Shown: positions 10,949 to 22,497 of the stretch, piece after piece
Layout: each line of letters begins with the position of its first letter
Position numbering within the stretch: position 1 is the first letter of the stretch
Source: Paracoccaceae bacterium
GTDB taxonomy: Bacteria; Pseudomonadota; Alphaproteobacteria; Rhodobacterales; Rhodobacteraceae
Assembly (NCBI GenBank): GCA_011389685.1
Contig: JAABTV010000001.1
Coordinates: 1 to 64,000 of the forward strand
Length of the DNA stretch: 64,000 bases
Direction of reading: 5' to 3'
Position numbers and translations under genes: made by a program
The notes under the pieces: model-generated
Databases searched by the model: none
Told to the model about the DNA's origin: nothing
What the model saw: only the letters and a program-made list of their open reading frames with translations

Positions 10949-11005
10949 CAGATTGCGGCTTCCCGGCAACGCTGAACATGCGGCGCTCAAACGGAGGGAC
11001 AGGCC

Positions 11006-11440
11006 ATGCTCGTGCATCAGATTCTGAAATCCAAGGGCGATCACTCGGTGATCACGGTCGAACCCGGCACATCGGTGGCCGAGGCGGCGCAGATCCTGGC
11101 CGAGCGGCGCATCGGCGGGGTGATCGTGTCGAAGGATGGACGCCGCGCCGATGGCATCCTGTCCGAGCGTGACATCGTGCGCAGTCTCGCGCTGCGCGGT
11201 GCGGTCTGCCTGAGCGAGACGGTCGACCAGATGATGACCCGCAACCCGGTCAGCTGCACGAAAAGCGAGACCGCGGACTCGGTGCTCGCGCGGATGACCA
11301 ACGGGCGGTTCCGGCACATGCCGGTGGTCGAGGGGGAGGATCTGGTCGGGATCGTGACCATCGGCGACGTGGTCAAGGCGCGGCTGGAGGAACTGGCCAT
11401 GGAGAAGGGCGCGCTTGAAGGGATGATCATGGGGCGTTGA
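11006..11440 (+). CDS. CBS domain-containing protein
   Basis: Two CBS motifs: VAEAAQILAERRIGGVIVSKDGRRADGILSERDIVRSL; SVLARMTNGRFRHMPVVEGEDLVGIVTIGDVVKARL. Confidence 0.92.
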   Translation: MLVHQILKSKGDHSVITVEPGTSVAEAAQILAERRIGGVIVSKDGRRADGILSERDIVRSLALRGAVCLSETVDQMMTRNPVSCTKSETADSVLARMTNGRFRHMPVVEGEDLVGIVTIGDVVKARLEELAMEKGALEGMIMGR

Positions 11441-11542
11441 GCCTTGGGCGTGGATGCCGGCCGGGGTTCCGCCTTGCAATTGCCGTGTTGATGCTGCATG
11501 GCGGCAAAAGAGTATTGCGCAACCGCAGAAGGGGAGGCTCTC

Positions 11543-12037
11543 ATGCGCATCGGCCTTTACCCGGGCACCTTTGACCCGATCACCTATGGACATACCGACA
11601 TCATCCGGCGCGCGACGCTGTTGGTGGACAAGCTGGTGATCGGGGTCGCGATCAACCGCGACAAGGGGCCGCTTTTCGATCTCGAGGAGCGGGTCGAGAT
11701 GATCGAGGAGGAATGCGCCGCCCTGGCCAAGGACACGGGAACCGAGATCGTGGCGCATCCGTTCGAGAACCTGCTTATCGATTGCGCGCATGACGTGGGG
11801 GCGCGGGTGATCGTTCGCGGGCTGCGGGCGGTGGCCGATTTCGAATATGAATTCCAGATGGTCGGCATGAACCGGGCGCTGGATGACAGTGTCGAGACCG
11901 TGTTCCTGATGGCGGATGCGCGGCGCCAGGCGATCGCCTCGAAACTGGTCAAGGAAATTGCCCGGCTGAACGGGGATGTATCGAAGTTCGTGCCCCCAGC
12001 TGTGAACGAGAAACTGCTGGCCAAGCTGGGGCGGTGA
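11543..12037 (+). CDS. coaD: Phosphopantetheine adenylyltransferase
   Basis: MRIGLYPGTFDPITYGHTDIIRRA; RGLRAVADFEYEFQM. Confidence 0.96.
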   Translation: MRIGLYPGTFDPITYGHTDIIRRATLLVDKLVIGVAINRDKGPLFDLEERVEMIEEECAALAKDTGTEIVAHPFENLLIDCAHDVGARVIVRGLRAVADFEYEFQMVGMNRALDDSVETVFLMADARRQAIASKLVKEIARLNGDVSKFVPPAVNEKLLAKLGR

Positions 12038-12064
12038 CGACGTTTCGGGCCGTGAACCGGCGGC

Positions 12065-12208
12065 TCAGCGCCAGAAGGCCATCCATTCGATCAGGTCGGT
12101 GCCCTTGCGGATCAGGAAGAGCGTGCCGGTCGCATCGGTCAGATACCAGTCGAGGCCGATCAATCCCAGGATGACGAGGCCGAGTCCGATGGCGATCTGG
12201 TTGGTCAT
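12065..12208 (-). CDS. Small single-TM protein (47 aa)
   Basis: MTNQIAIGLGLVILGLIGLDWYLTDATGTLFLIRKGTDLIEWMAFWR. Confidence 0.7.
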   Translation of the reverse strand: MTNQIAIGLGLVILGLIGLDWYLTDATGTLFLIRKGTDLIEWMAFWR

Positions 12209-12274
12209 GGCTTGCCTTGCGATGTGAAACCGGCCCTGCGGCTCTGGCACAGGGTATGCCCCAGCCCGCCGGGT

Positions 12275-12326
12275 CAATCAAGCCGGGCAGAGAAGTCGGC
12301 CAATCAAGCCGGGCAGGCAAGTCGGG
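12275..12326. repeat. 26-bp tandem duplication
   Basis: caatcaagccgggcagagaagtcggc / caatcaagccgggcaggcaagtcggg. Confidence 0.9.
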
Positions 12327-12338
12327 CTGGGGCCGCCG

Positions 12339-13337
12339 TCAGAGGCGGCCCATCGCCACGGCCATGTCGGCCATGCGGCACGAAAAGGCCCATTCATTGT
12401 CATACCAAGCCAGCACGCGCACGAGGCGTTTGCCGATCACCCTCGTCTGGGCGGGGGCGAAGATCGAGCTTTCCTCGGTGTGGTTGAAATCGGTCGAGAC
12501 AAGCGGCGCGGGCTCGTAACCCAGGATGCCCTTCATCGGGCCGTTGGCCGCCGTTTCCATGATAGCGTTGATTTCGTCCACCGTTACGTCGCGGGCGGCG
12601 GTGAAGGTGAGATCGACCGCGCTCACGTTCGGGGTGGGCACGCGGATCGCCGAGCCGTCGAGACGCCCGGCCAGTTCGGGCAGCACCTCGCCCAGTGCCC
12701 TGGCGGCACCGGTGGAGGTGGGGATCATCGACATCGCCGCGGCGCGGGCGCGGTAGAGGTCATTGTGACGCCGGTCATGGGTGGGCTGGTCGCCGGTATA
12801 GGCATGGATCGTGGTCATGATGCCCGCCTCGATGCCCACCGCGTCATGCAGAACCTTGGCCACCGGGGCGAGGCAGTTGGTGGTGCAGGAGCCGTTCGAG
12901 ATCATCCGGTCATCGGCGGTCAACTGATCGTGGTTGACGCCGTAGACGACGGTCCTGTCCACGTTCTTGCCCGGGGCCGAGAGCAGCACCTTGCGCGCGC
13001 CGTTGCGGATGTGGACATCGGCCTTGGTGCCGTCGTTGAATTTGCCGGTGCATTCGAGCACCACGTCGCAGCCCGACCAGTCGAGCGCGTCGAGATCATA
13101 GGTCGAGAAAACCTCGATGTCGCCGCGGCCCAGGTTCATCGTGCCCTCGCCGATCGTCACGTCGCCGGGAAACCGGCCATGCACGCTGTCATACCTGATC
13201 AGGTGCGCCGCGGTCTCGATCGGGCCGGTGGCGTTGAGCTTGATCACCTCGATATCGTCGCGCCCTGAGGCGGCGACATGGCTGAGCGTGCAGCGACCGA
13301 TGCGGCCGAACCCGTTGATCCCGACTTTGATGGTCAT
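12339..13337 (-). CDS. gap: Glyceraldehyde-3-phosphate dehydrogenase, type I
   Basis: MTIKVGINGFGRIGR; ISNGSCTTNCLAPVAKVL. Confidence 0.97.
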   Translation of the reverse strand: MTIKVGINGFGRIGRCTLSHVAASGRDDIEVIKLNATGPIETAAHLIRYDSVHGRFPGDVTIGEGTMNLGRGDIEVFSTYDLDALDWSGCDVVLECTGKFNDGTKADVHIRNGARKVLLSAPGKNVDRTVVYGVNHDQLTADDRMISNGSCTTNCLAPVAKVLHDAVGIEAGIMTTIHAYTGDQPTHDRRHNDLYRARAAAMSMIPTSTGAARALGEVLPELAGRLDGSAIRVPTPNVSAVDLTFTAARDVTVDEINAIMETAANGPMKGILGYEPAPLVSTDFNHTEESSIFAPAQTRVIGKRLVRVLAWYDNEWAFSCRMADMAVAMGRL

Positions 13338-13430
13338 CGGCGGTGACTCCTTCCTGGGCAATGGATCTGCGCATGTCTTACGTCGCTTCCTTCAGGACGA
13401 AAAGGGGGCGCGCGCATCTTATCCGAGCGC

Positions 13431-13462
13431 GTTAGCGTTAACTTGCAAGGGGTTGCGCTAAC
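13431..13462. promoter_or_regulatory. Two LacI-type operator-like sites (GTTAGCGTTAAC and GTTGCGCTAAC)
   Basis: Near-palindromic GTTAGCG[C/T]TAAC pattern upstream of gap, similar to CceR-type carbon-control sites. Confidence 0.55.
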
Positions 13463-13555
13463 ATCGGCCCGGGCGGGCGATGCGAGCCGCTGGCCTCTCT
13501 GGGTGGGGTCGTGTAAGGGGTGGCCGCAAGGATCATCTGGCCGGAGGGGCAGGGT

Positions 13556-14521
13556 ATGAGTGGGCTTTTGGCACTGTTGGATGACGTGGCGGCGATCGCC
13601 AAGGTGGCGGCGGCGTCGGTTGACGACGTGGCGGCGCAGGCGGCCAAGGCCGGGGCCAAGGCGGCGGGGGCCGTGATCGACGATGCGGCCGTGACGCCCG
13701 CCTATGTGCATGGATTCGATCCAAAACGGGAATTGCCGATCGTGGGGCAGATCGCTCTGGGGTCCGTGCGCAACAAGTTGCTGATCCTGCTGCCGGCGGG
13801 GCTCTTGATGTCGAGTTTCGCGCCCTGGCTGATCGCGCCCTTGTTGATGCTGGGCGGGGCCTATCTGAGTTTCGAGGGGGCCGAAAAGCTCTGGCACAAG
13901 GTTTTTCCGCATGAAAAGCAATGGGATAAGGCCGACCATGGGGTGGGCGATCCGACCCACTTGGAAAAGGAAAAGGTGGCGGGTGCGATCAAGACGGATT
14001 TCATCCTCTCGGCCGAGATCATGACCATCGCGCTGGCCAACATTCCGAAGAACACGATCTGGCTCGAGGCGGCGACGCTGGCGGTGGTTGCGGTGGCGAT
14101 CACGGTGGTGGTGTATGGCAGCGTGGCGTTGATCGTGAAGGCCGATGACGTCGGATTGTGGATGAGCCTGCGCGGACGGCTGGGACTGTCGCGTGCGTTG
14201 GGCCGGGGGATCGTGCGGGGCATGCCGGGTTTTCTCAACCTCTTGATGGTGATCGGCACTGTGGCGATGTTGTGGGTCGGTGGATCGATCATCCTGCATG
14301 CGCTGCATGAAATGGGCGTGCACGGGCCTTACGAGACGGTCAATGAGATCGCCGCGGCGGCGGTGGACGGGGTGGACCCGGCATGGCGCGGCGCCTTGAG
14401 ATGGGGGCTGACGGCGGCGATGGACGCCGCGGTGGGGCTGGCGCTCGGGGTGCTCCTGATTCCGCTCGCGACGCGGGTGATCGGGCCGGTCTGGCAGGCG
14501 GTGTTCAAGGGCAAGGCGTGA
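13556..14521 (+). CDS. DUF808 family membrane protein
   Basis: MSGLLALLDDVAAIAKVAAASVDDVAAQAAKAGAKAAGAVIDDAAVTPAYVHGFDPKRELPIV. Confidence 0.9.
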   Translation: MSGLLALLDDVAAIAKVAAASVDDVAAQAAKAGAKAAGAVIDDAAVTPAYVHGFDPKRELPIVGQIALGSVRNKLLILLPAGLLMSSFAPWLIAPLLMLGGAYLSFEGAEKLWHKVFPHEKQWDKADHGVGDPTHLEKEKVAGAIKTDFILSAEIMTIALANIPKNTIWLEAATLAVVAVAITVVVYGSVALIVKADDVGLWMSLRGRLGLSRALGRGIVRGMPGFLNLLMVIGTVAMLWVGGSIILHALHEMGVHGPYETVNEIAAAAVDGVDPAWRGALRWGLTAAMDAAVGLALGVLLIPLATRVIGPVWQAVFKGKA

Positions 14522-14549
14522 CCGATGCCGCGCTGCGGCGCGGGTCGGC

Positions 14550-14657
14550 GTTAACATGATTATTCGCGGCAAGATCGGGGGGTGACTCCCGGCTGTTTCC
14601 CGGCTGCCGGACGTGCACCGCCGCAGCGCGGCATTCGCGGGCCGAAATCCGGTTAAC
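14550..14657. repeat. Intergenic repeat family 2, copy II
   Basis: gttaac..GGGGGGTGACTCCCGGCTGTTTCCCGGCTGCCGGACGTGCACCGCC..ggttaacg. Confidence 0.85.
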
Positions 14658-14671
14658 GCGGCGTGCGCGCC

Positions 14672-15715
<1,044 letters not shown>

Positions 15716-15839
15716 GGTGGGGCCTTTCGCGTTGTGCCGGTGCGCGCGGGATTCCGATGCGCATGGTGGCGCAGGATGTCGAGGCCGGGCAAGCCCCCGG
15801 GAAGGGACGCGACTCCAGGGCGAGCGTGAGGGGCGCGCG

Positions 15840-15886
15840 CCGTTTTCTTTCGAAGAAAACGGGCCGGAATTTTCGAAAAATTCCGG
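15840..15886. repeat. AT-rich double-hairpin element, locus C
   Basis: ccgttttctttcgaagaaaacgg-g-ccggaattttcgaaaaattccgg. Confidence 0.88.
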
Positions 15887-15913
15887 GGTTGGCGCGATCC
15901 CGTGGCTTGCGCA

Positions 15914-17953
15914 TCAGAGCAGGAATCTGACCTTGTCGGCCACGGCCTGTGGTGTGATGCCGAAATTCTCATAGAGCACATCTGCGGGGGCGGAGGCGCC
16001 GAAACCCTCCATGCCGACGAAGCCCGATTTCGCCTCGCGGCCGCGTTCGCCGCAGAGCCAGCGATCCCAGCCCATGCGCACCGCCGCCTCGACGCCGACG
16101 CGGACCGGGCCGGCGGGCAGCACCTTGCGGCGGTAGCTTTCGCTCTGTTCCGCGAACAGCTCCCAGCAGGGCATGGAGACGACGCGGGTGCCGATGCCGT
16201 CTTCCTGCAACAACGCGCGGGCGGCCAGCGCGATGGACACCTCGGAGCCGGTGGCCAGCAGGATCGCGCGGCGCTTGCCGGTCGCTTCGGCCAGCACATA
16301 GGCGCCCTGGGCGGTGAGGTTTTTGGTCTTGTGCTCGGTGCGAACGGTCGGCAGGCCCTGGCGGGTGAGCGAGAGCACCGAAGGCGTGGTTTTCGACATC
16401 AGCGCCAGTTCCCACGCTTCGGCCGTTTCGACCGTGTCGGCGGGGCGGAAGACCCGGGTGTTGGGGGTGGCGCGCGAAATCGCGAGATGCTCGACCGGCT
16501 GGTGGGTGGGGCCGTCCTCGCCCAGGCCGATGGAATCATGGGTCATCACGAAGACGGTCGGAATGCCCATCAGCGCGGCGAGCCGCATCGCCGGGCGGGC
16601 GTAGTCGGTGAAGGCCATGAAGGTGCCGCCATAGGGGCGGATGCCGCCATGCAGCGCCATGCCGTTCATCGCGGCGGCCATGCCATGTTCCCGGATGCCC
16701 CAATAGATGTAGCGTCCCTTGCGGCTGTCGGTGTCGAACACGCCCAGATCGCCGGTTTTCGTGTTGTTCGAGCCGGTGAGATCGGCCGAACCGCCGACCG
16801 TTTCGGGCAGCACCGGGTTGACCAGTTCGAGCACCATTTCCGAGCTCTTGCGGGTCGCCAGTTTGGGCGCCTCGTCGGCGATCTGTTTCTTCAGCGCCCG
16901 GATGCGCGAGGCGAGTGACTTGGGCAGGTCGCGCGCGAAGATGCGGGTGAATTCGGCACGGCGGCGCTCGGACAGGGCATCGAGGCGAGCCTGCCATTCG
17001 GCGTGGGCGGCGCTGCCGCGGCTGCCGACTTTTTCCCACCACGCCTTGATCTCGGCGGGGATCTCGAACGGGCCGGTGGTCCAGCCATAGGCGGCCTTGG
17101 CGTCCTGAAGCTGGCCCGGGTCGGTCAGCGCGCCGTGGCCCTTGGACGTGTCCTGTGCCGCGTGGCCCAGCGCGATATGGGTCTTGCAGGCGATCATCGA
17201 GGGCAGCGGGCTCTCCTTGGCGGCGGTGATCGCGGCGTCGATCGCTTTGGGGTCGTGGCCGTCGATTTCCTGCACGTGCCAGCCGGCGGCGCGGAAGCGG
17301 GCGGGCTGATCGGTGCGGTCGGACAGCTCCACGGCGCCGTCGATGGTGATGCTGTTATTGTCCCAGAAGGCGATGAGGCGACCCAGCCGATGCCGCCCGG
17401 CGAGGGTGATGGCCTCCTGGCTGACACCCTCCATCAGGCAGCCGTCACCGGCGATGACATAGGTGTGGTGATCCATCAGCGCCTTGCCGAGCCGGGCGCG
17501 CAGGATTTCCTCGGCCATGGCAAAGCCGACGGCGTTGGAAAGGCCTTGGCCGAGCGGGCCGGTGGTGGTCTCGATCCCCGGGGCATGGCCGTATTCCGGG
17601 TGACCGGCGGTGATCGCGCCCCATTGGCGGAAATTCTTCAACTGATCGAGCGTCATCTCGGGGTAGCCGGTGAGATGCAGCAGCGCATAGAGCAGCATCG
17701 AGCCATGCCCGGCCGACAGGATGAAACGGTCGCGATCCGGCCAGTCGGGGGCGGCGGAGTCGAACTTGAGGTGGCGCGCGTAAAGCACGGTGGCGACATC
17801 GGCCATGCCCATCGGCATGCCGGAATGGCCGGAATTGGCGGCGGCGACGGCATCGATCGTGAGGGTGCGGATGGCGGCGGCGCGCATCCAGTGATCGGGG
17901 TGGGCGGCACGGAGGGCGGCGATATCCAAGGGTCGGGTTCCTTTGGTTGACAT
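15914..17953 (-). CDS. tkt: Transketolase
   Basis: [77 protein letters not shown]. Confidence 0.96.
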   Translation of the reverse strand: MSTKGTRPLDIAALRAAHPDHWMRAAAIRTLTIDAVAAANSGHSGMPMGMADVATVLYARHLKFDSAAPDWPDRDRFILSAGHGSMLLYALLHLTGYPEMTLDQLKNFRQWGAITAGHPEYGHAPGIETTTGPLGQGLSNAVGFAMAEEILRARLGKALMDHHTYVIAGDGCLMEGVSQEAITLAGRHRLGRLIAFWDNNSITIDGAVELSDRTDQPARFRAAGWHVQEIDGHDPKAIDAAITAAKESPLPSMIACKTHIALGHAAQDTSKGHGALTDPGQLQDAKAAYGWTTGPFEIPAEIKAWWEKVGSRGSAAHAEWQARLDALSERRRAEFTRIFARDLPKSLASRIRALKKQIADEAPKLATRKSSEMVLELVNPVLPETVGGSADLTGSNNTKTGDLGVFDTDSRKGRYIYWGIREHGMAAAMNGMALHGGIRPYGGTFMAFTDYARPAMRLAALMGIPTVFVMTHDSIGLGEDGPTHQPVEHLAISRATPNTRVFRPADTVETAEAWELALMSKTTPSVLSLTRQGLPTVRTEHKTKNLTAQGAYVLAEATGKRRAILLATGSEVSIALAARALLQEDGIGTRVVSMPCWELFAEQSESYRRKVLPAGPVRVGVEAAVRMGWDRWLCGERGREAKSGFVGMEGFGASAPADVLYENFGITPQAVADKVRFLL

Positions 17954-18180
17954 GCGATGGACGGGCATTGGCCCGGCGTTTTGCGGGCGACTCGCGCCAT
18001 GCTCTTATCAGCCTGCGCGGGCGGGGCAAATGCGCGAAATCGGCTTTGTATCGGGTCGGACCCTGCCCGGGTTGGGGGGCAAGGCCCTTTCCTGGTTTGG
18101 AAACAAGGCGAAAGGCTTTACTCTTGAAGCAGTCTGGCGCGGGGCGGATGATTCGCAAAGGGCGGTTTTGCGTCCCGGTC

Positions 18181-18258
18181 AAGCCGGAAACAGGGGCCGG
18201 AATACGGGACTGGAACGCAGGGCCGGAACACAGAGCGGGAACGCAGGACTGGAATACG
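18181..18258. repeat. Degenerate 13-bp tandem array, about 6 units
   Basis: aagccggaaacag / gggccggaatacg / ggactggaacgca / gggccggaacaca / gagcgggaacgca / ggactggaatacg. Confidence 0.85.
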
Positions 18259-18277
18259 GGGGTCGAGAGGGCAGGAC

Positions 18278-18778
18278 ATGAGCCAGGAGGATATCGTGGA
18301 ACTGGAGCGTCGCATCACCGCGGCGCTGGACCGGATCGGTCGCGGGCTGAGCGATCTGGGCGATCTGGGCGCGCAGGTGGCGGTCGATGAGTCCGAGGTC
18401 GAGGAATTGCGGGCGGCGCTGGAGGACGAGAAGCTTGTCACCGCGCAACTCGAGGAGCGGATCAGGACATTGCATGCCCGCCAGGACGCGAAGCTGGCCG
18501 AGGTGACCGCGCGGGCCGAGGAACAGGCCGGGGCGCTGGCGACGCTCGACACCGAGTTGCAGCGGCTGCGCGCGGCCAACGATCAGCTGCGCGCCTCGAA
18601 CGTGGCGCTGCGCGAGGCCAATGAGCAGGGCGTCGGCGAGGCGCATCTGATCAACAAGGCGATGCTGGCCGAACTGGAGGGGCTGCGCGCCGCGCGGGCG
18701 GCGGATGCGGCCGAGACCGGCGCGATCCTGTCGGCGATGGAGCCGTTGCTGAGCGACGATCAAGGGGAGGGGGCCTGA
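18278..18778 (+). CDS. Conserved coiled-coil hypothetical protein, overlapping zapA
   Basis: Glu/Arg/Ala-rich heptad-like sequence; TGATG junction with zapA. Confidence 0.75.
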   Translation: MSQEDIVELERRITAALDRIGRGLSDLGDLGAQVAVDESEVEELRAALEDEKLVTAQLEERIRTLHARQDAKLAEVTARAEEQAGALATLDTELQRLRAANDQLRASNVALREANEQGVGEAHLINKAMLAELEGLRAARAADAAETGAILSAMEPLLSDDQGEGA

Positions 18779-19179
18779 TGCCCGAGGTGGAAATCATGAT
18801 CGGCGGGCGCGCCTTCGAGGTGGCCTGCCAGGAGGGTGAGGAACATTATCTCCACGCCGCCGCGGCGATGCTGGATACCGAGGCCGGCGTGCTGACCGAG
18901 CAGATCGGGCGCCTGCCCGAGGCGCGGATGCTGCTGATGGCGGGGCTGATGCTGGCCGACAAGACGGCGGGGGTCGAGGACAGGCTCATGGCGATGCAGG
19001 GGCAGATGCAGGAGCTTGAGTCCGAACTGGAGCGGCTGCGAAACACGCCCGCGCCCGAACCCGAGCGGGTCGAGGTGCCGGTGGTACCCGAAAGCGTGAC
19101 CGAGACCATGGCCGAACTGGCCGCGCGCGCCGAGTCGCTGGCGGCGGAGGTCGAGGAGAAGCTGGGCACGGAGGAGTGA
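18778..19179 (+). CDS. zapA: Cell division protein ZapA
   Basis: MPEVEIMIGGRAFEVACQEGEEHYLHAAAAMLDTEAGVL..RMLLMAGLMLADK. Confidence 0.88.
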   Translation: MPEVEIMIGGRAFEVACQEGEEHYLHAAAAMLDTEAGVLTEQIGRLPEARMLLMAGLMLADKTAGVEDRLMAMQGQMQELESELERLRNTPAPEPERVEVPVVPESVTETMAELAARAESLAAEVEEKLGTEE

Positions 19180-19194
19180 GGGGGGCGAGGCTTG

Positions 19195-19520
19195 CATTTA
19201 TGGCGTGTTGCGGCGAATGGGAATCGGCTGGCGCCCGACGAAAGGGCAGCGCCCGTCCCGGGTTGGGTAAGAAATGAACTCGATCCGCCTGAGCGAAAGA
19301 CGCTGAAGCACATCCCGTCCGGTCGGATTCACCTGCCCGTCGCGACCACCCGGGCGGCTGGTCGCCCGTCGTCAACCTGTCTGCGATTATAGGGCGTTGC
19401 ACTCGATCCAATCAACTCCGCCTGGGCTGCTTGCGGCCCGGGCTGCGCCCGCCCCGCCCCAAGGGCAGGCGCTTCGCACCCACCCCGGGTCGGGCGCTGC
19501 CCTCTTTTCTCTTCCCAGAC
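19195..19520. repeat. Intergenic repeat family 3: two inverted copies of AGGGCAGCGCCCG[A/T]CCCGGG[G/T]TGGGT module
   Basis: 19243-19269 agggcagcgcccgtcccgggttgggt vs 19480-19505 acccaccccgggtcgggcgctgccct (inverted). Confidence 0.85.
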
Positions 19521-19566
19521 CGAGAGATGCAGGGGTCTGCTCGGGTAACGGCTTGCACGAACCGCC

Positions 19567-19797
19567 CTACGTCTTGTCGCGGTAGTGGCGCAGCACGAAA
19601 AGCCGGATCGCCGAGGCGAGGCCGGTGTCGAAATCGCGCGCTTCGTCGATTTCGGCGGCGAGCGCGTTTATGGGCTGGCCACGTTCGGCGGCGATCTCGC
19701 GGAAGGCCTGCCAGAATTCCGCTTCGAGTGAAACCGAGGTGCGGTGTCCGCGCAGGGTGAGCGAGTGTTTGACAGGGCGGGCCACGGGGCGAGTCAC
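19567..19797 (-). CDS. Ribbon-helix-helix domain protein
   Basis: KHSLTLRGHRTSVSLEAEFWQAFREIAAERGQPINALAAEIDEARDFDTGLASAIRLFVLRHYR. Confidence 0.85.
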   Translation of the reverse strand: MTRPVARPVKHSLTLRGHRTSVSLEAEFWQAFREIAAERGQPINALAAEIDEARDFDTGLASAIRLFVLRHYRDKT

Positions 19798-19803
19798 GCG
19801 CGG

Positions 19804-19980
19804 TCAGTCCGCGCGCCGTTTGCCGTCAAGCGCGCGGGCGGCCTTGTCGGTGCGCGCACGGGCCAGCGTTTTCGCGGCTTTGCTCCGCCCGTGCTTGACC
19901 GCGTTTTCATCGGCCTGGCGTTTCTTCTTCGCGCGCTCCGCCTGTTTGCGGGCCTTGTTGAGGTTGACGAGTCCGGCCAT
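19804..19980 (-). CDS. DUF4169 family small basic protein (58 aa, below the ORF-track cutoff)
   Basis: Translated by eye: MAGLVNLNKARKQAERAKKKRQADENAVKHGRSKAAKTLARARTDKAARALDGKRRAD*. Confidence 0.88.
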   Translation of the reverse strand: MAGLVNLNKARKQAERAKKKRQADENAVKHGRSKAAKTLARARTDKAARALDGKRRAD

Positions 19981-19996
19981 TCAGGATGTCCCGTTT

Positions 19997-21400
<1,404 letters not shown>

Positions 21401-21436
21401 GTCCTCATGTGGCGGAAAAGGGATTCGCAGGCAGGG

Positions 21437-21913
21437 TTACTTGCGGAAACTGTCGAGGCTGACCACCTCGGCATCCTGGGGCGTGTCTTCCGGCCCGGCG
21501 TCGTCCGCGGCGGGATCGCCCGGGCCTTCGCCGGGATCATCGTCGCCATCGTCATCGTCGCTGTGGGTCTCGAAGCGCAGGCCGAATTCGACGGACGGAT
21601 CGACGAAGGTCTTGATCGCGTCATAGGGGATGTAAAGCGGTTCGGGCGCGTCGCCGAAATTGAGCGTGACCGAGAAGCCGTCATCGGTCACGTCGAGATT
21701 GTCGAACCAGTGCTGCATCACCACGGTCATTTCCGTGGGGTAGCGGTCGCGCAGCCAGTCGGCGAGCTGGGCCTCGGGATGGGTGGTGTCGAAGGTGATG
21801 AAGAAATGATGCGCGCCGGGCAGGCCATGGTCGGCGACATCGCAAAGCACCTCCTGGATGAGCCCGCGCATGGCACGGTGCATCAGGTTGCCGTAATCGA
21901 TGCTGCGCGACAT
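21437..21913 (-). CDS. sspB: SspB family ClpXP adaptor protein
   Basis: SIDYGNLMHRAMRGLIQEVLCDVADHGLPGAHHFFITFDTTHPEAQLADWLRDRYPTEMTVVMQHWFDNLDV. Confidence 0.92.
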   Translation of the reverse strand: MSRSIDYGNLMHRAMRGLIQEVLCDVADHGLPGAHHFFITFDTTHPEAQLADWLRDRYPTEMTVVMQHWFDNLDVTDDGFSVTLNFGDAPEPLYIPYDAIKTFVDPSVEFGLRFETHSDDDDGDDDPGEGPGDPAADDAGPEDTPQDAEVVSLDSFRK

Positions 21914-21994
21914 GTGGTCCGGACCCTTTCCGCGGTTTCGCTCGCTGCTGAGCATAAGCGATTCGAGGAAAAGAGAAAGGCCCCGGGCGGGGTT

Positions 21995-22380
21995 TTTGGT
22001 GCGGGCGCCATACGGCGGCGACTGTGCCGCGATCCGGTGTTGCGGGTGCTAGAACGGGGGAAGGTGCAGGCTTCTGTTGCCAGGTGCCTGCGGACCCCGC
22101 CTCACGCTGCTAGGCGAGAGGGCTTAGGTTTCGGTCTTGTTACCGCTTACGCGGCAACTGCGACCGGAGCATGATTGTTGTTGGCAATTATGCTTTACGG
22201 ACCGATAACGGTGGTACCTCACCGGGACAAAGCAAACCCCTTTAGACGTTCGTCGATCCTGTTTCGGCCCCATGGTCCCCCAACAAGGGTTTTCTGGTGG
22301 AGCCGCCGGGTACCGCCCCCGGGTCCGATCCGCTTATTACGAGCGCGTTTATGTCCATAGTTCCCTAAGGAACACTATGA
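21995..22380 (-). ncRNA. ssrA: tmRNA, circularly permuted two-piece form; outer ends approximate
   Basis: Minus strand: acceptor piece ends GGCGGTACCCGGCGGCTCCACCA (CCA = 22297-22295); coding piece starts GGGGCCGAAACAGGATCGACGAACG at 22271; 7-bp acceptor stem GGGGCCG/CGGCTCC with G3:U70; tag ORF 22185-22150 = ANNNHAPVAVAA, then TAA (22149-22147). Confidence 0.95.
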
Positions 22381-22419
22381 ATATAGGCCCGTTAGGGGCG
22401 TTTGGGAAGGGTTGAGCTC

Positions 22420-22465
22420 CCGAATTCTTCCGAAGAATTCGGTCAAAAATCCTTGGAGGATTTTT
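22420..22465. repeat. AT-rich double-hairpin element, locus D
   Basis: ccgaattcttccgaagaattcgg-tc-aaaaatccttggaggattttt. Confidence 0.88.
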
Positions 22466-22497
22466 GGGACGCGGCGGGGCGGAAGTTGGGGGGCGTG

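Noticed and set aside
8351-11791. 1146-aa minus-strand ORF
   Set aside because: Only 8351-9850 (mmsA) is coding; the rest is an antisense shadow of the plus-strand LysR, CBS and coaD genes in high-GC DNA
13600-13680. Ala/Lys repetitive stretch in the DUF808 gene
   Set aside because: Typical N-terminal composition of this family, not a separate repeat element
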